DNA from: Chara braunii
Lineage: Eukaryota; Streptophyta; Charophyceae; Charales; Characeae
DNA: 59,507 nucleotides
Direction: 5' to 3'
Assembly (NCBI GenBank): GCA_003427395.1
Contig: BFEA01000015.1
Span: 6,284,740 to 6,344,246, forward strand
In this document: positions 57,699 through 59,507 of the stretch, one piece after another
Layout of the letters: every line of letters begins with the position of its first letter
Numbering within the stretch: the first letter of the stretch is position 1
The notes under the pieces: generated by a model
Told to the model about the DNA's origin: nothing
What the model saw: only the letters and a program-made list of their open reading frames with translations
The model's database searches: none
Program-made: the position numbers and the translations under genes

Positions 57699-58132
57699 TA
57701 TTTCTTAAAGAAACAGTTAACATACACGGGTTTTGAGGCTTTACAACGCTTACAAGGATACATATCTAACTTTCTATTCATTCCCAAAAATGATTTATAA
57801 ATACTCATATGACCGAATAGTCCACTCTTTGGGTCAATCTCGTGCGACGATAGTTGTGGTATCCATACTGACTCACGAAAATGGATGAACCAATTTTATA
57901 AGGACAACTGTACGTGGCGCTTATATCGACTTTTTATCTTCCGCACAAATCGTACATTTTTTTATGATGACTTTAAGTGTTTAACATCATCTCTAACATT
58001 GGACTAATGCCATTTGATATGATGATCAATGGCCAATTCAGTAATCCTAACCACAAAATGGGAAGCTGATTTGTTCTGAACTGCGTTCACCTAATCACAA
58101 TGTGCGGAGGGATGGGGTTCTGTCAACCAACT

Positions 58133-58334
58133 TTTAAATCACTAGTACTTTTTACCTTTCCCTTACCAAGCCTGGAAACGCCCTGCGTGCCAAAAAAAAC
58201 AAACAAACTGGCGCAGGCCTTCTTTTGGCTGGCGCTGCTAATCATTTTGCTCCGGTAGGCCAACCCCTAAAACTTGAGGCGGGCATGCGGCCACGTTGGA
58301 AAAAAATGGCTGGCAAACGTATGGGTGGTTTAAG
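58133..58334. mobile_element. TTTAAACCACC-family MITE, full copy 3
   Basis: 202 bp. Left end TTTAAATCACTAGTACTTTT, right end GTATGGGTGGTTTAAG. Similar size to the other two full copies, with no coding capacity. Confidence 0.65.
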
Positions 58335-59417
58335 CCCATCGATCTTGCATTTTTTATCCATCAGAAATCCCCAGACCGTTCGTTAGTGTGATGCTTGTCA
58401 TTTTTCCAACATTTTTGTACGTAGCCTCCCTGCTGATTTAGCCAACACCACCTTATTTGTCCATAACTTTGCTTGCCTACACTTTCTGTTGTATCGCAGT
58501 CTGTCTTTTGTAGCCATGATAAACCGTTCCTCTTTAGCAAATTTGACGGGGTGACAAAAATGATATAGCCACAACTCGGTGGATAAAAGTTAGTGAATAT
58601 AGCTACCATGCACTTCAAATGCACACTTAGCACAAACGACCCAATCGGCAAAATCCTTCTTACGAGGATGGGCATCTACCTCGTTCACTCGTGAAATACA
58701 CAAAAAAAAACATAATAGAGTCTATTGGGCATCGGTGAACGAGGACTCCGAGGAAAGGGAATAGAGAAGGGGATATCACCTTACCCTGCCAAATGGAACG
58801 CGAACTATGGTCTCCACCATCTCAGGAAAAATCAAGCCTTTTCAAGACTCGCACTTTTTCATAGGCTGAGCTACTCGGGTGCTTCAGATCGCACCCCTGT
58901 CTAACCTTCTCGTTCTTCAGAACCCTTCCCAACTGACGAAGCCATGTCAGCCTGTCAGGGTTGCCCTGTCCTGCAACCTTCCTGTTTGTCTGCCATGCAT
59001 TTTTTGCGTTGAAAGCTTTGTCGGAGGATACCCTTCTGCCCACCAGCCACTTCCCAACAGTAGACAAGAGCAAAATATAGTTTAGAAAAAAACAGGAAAA
59101 AGGATCGTCTGACCTCCCCGGGGAAATTCCAAGGCTTCAGGATTGCCCCATGTTGTGAGGGTCCATCTATGCAGCAGTACTCCGAGGTCGACTATAGGGC
59201 GGGCCTGTTTGGGACCTGGACATGGGCCTGATCTCACAGGCCGTGTGCTAGTCCAGTGCATTCCAGTCAGTCCGCTAGGGGTATACCCTACCAGCAGCAT
59301 GTCTTTTGATTCATTCGACGTTGTGAGTCTTAGAGTATCTCGTGTACTGCTGTCTGCTGTCACCACCATGCTTGACAGCCTTCCTCCTCCACCAGCCCAC
59401 CCATCTTCTGCCATTCT
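58335..59417. other. Stretch with two possible minus-strand coding fragments
   Basis: Minus-strand frames 59414-59082 and 59073-58822 are non-repetitive. They read, for example, LGVLLHRWTLTTWGNPEAL and QGNPDRLTWLRQLGRVLKNE. They are in different frames and carry no recognised domain. They could be exons of a gene or remnants of an element. Confidence 0.25.
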
Positions 59418-59452
59418 TCTCTCTCTCTCTCTCTCTCTCTCTGTCTGTGTGT

Positions 59453-59507
<55 letters not shown>
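59418..59507. repeat. (CT)n microsatellite at window end
   Basis: CT dinucleotides interrupted once by CTGTCTGTGTGTGTGT. It runs off the end of the window. Confidence 0.95.

Overview
This is nuclear DNA from a large, repeat-laden eukaryotic genome, not a bacterial replicon. Most long open frames are decayed transposable-element proteins, and single-copy genes are almost absent. The best host guess is a streptophyte alga of the Chara type. This is inference, resting on a plant-like mitochondrial cob fragment with group II intron sequence, a LORELEI/LLG-like GPI-anchored protein, plant-type non-LTR retrotransposons with a zf-RVT tail, and a tyrosine-recombinase retroelement built like Kangaroo of the green alga Volvox. 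No species call can be proved from the window.

Layout. 0-4.9 kb: tRNA-like and foldback repeats, then minus-strand remnants of unrecognised and DUF7869-type coding sequence whose 3' part is duplicated around a hairpin minisatellite. 4.9-8.2 kb: a 5'-truncated LINE (plus strand) with a decayed RT ORF and A-rich tail. 8.2-20 kb: repeat mosaic with a minus-strand LINE 3' fragment (9.2-10.6 kb), two Nextera/Tn5 adapter dimers left in the assembly (9552 and 11286), foldback MITEs and microsatellites. 20-26.5 kb: more MITEs and the only plausible intact host gene, an intronless minus-strand LLG-like ORF (23767-24213). 26.6-33.2 kb: a near full-length LINE (ORF1, an extra overlapping ORF, then endonuclease/RT/zf-RVT), damaged by stops and frameshifts. 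33.5-46.5 kb: a ~13 kb tyrosine-recombinase retroelement on the minus strand, with split direct repeats A1...B1-A2-B2, a gag-like region, DIRS-type RT/RNase H, and an inverted YR gene whose stop codon overlaps the RT/RH stop. Its interior holds tandem GATT-rich arrays and a 318-base gap. 46.5-51 kb: unannotatable repeats, a U6-derived fragment and a large palindrome. 51.05-53 kb: a nuclear copy of mitochondrial cob exon 1 plus apparent group II intron sequence. 53-59.5 kb: low-copy AT-rich DNA with MITEs, a decayed ORF, and a terminal CT microsatellite.

How it fits together. The window is a graveyard of elements. LINE machinery (EN, RT) would have copied itself and probably the U6-derived fragments. 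The YR element would integrate through its recombinase rather than a DDE integrase or APE endonuclease. The foldback MITEs would need a transposase in trans that is not encoded here. Internal stops in coding remnants are mostly transitions at expected Trp, Arg or Gln codons, which suggests ageing by cytosine deamination.
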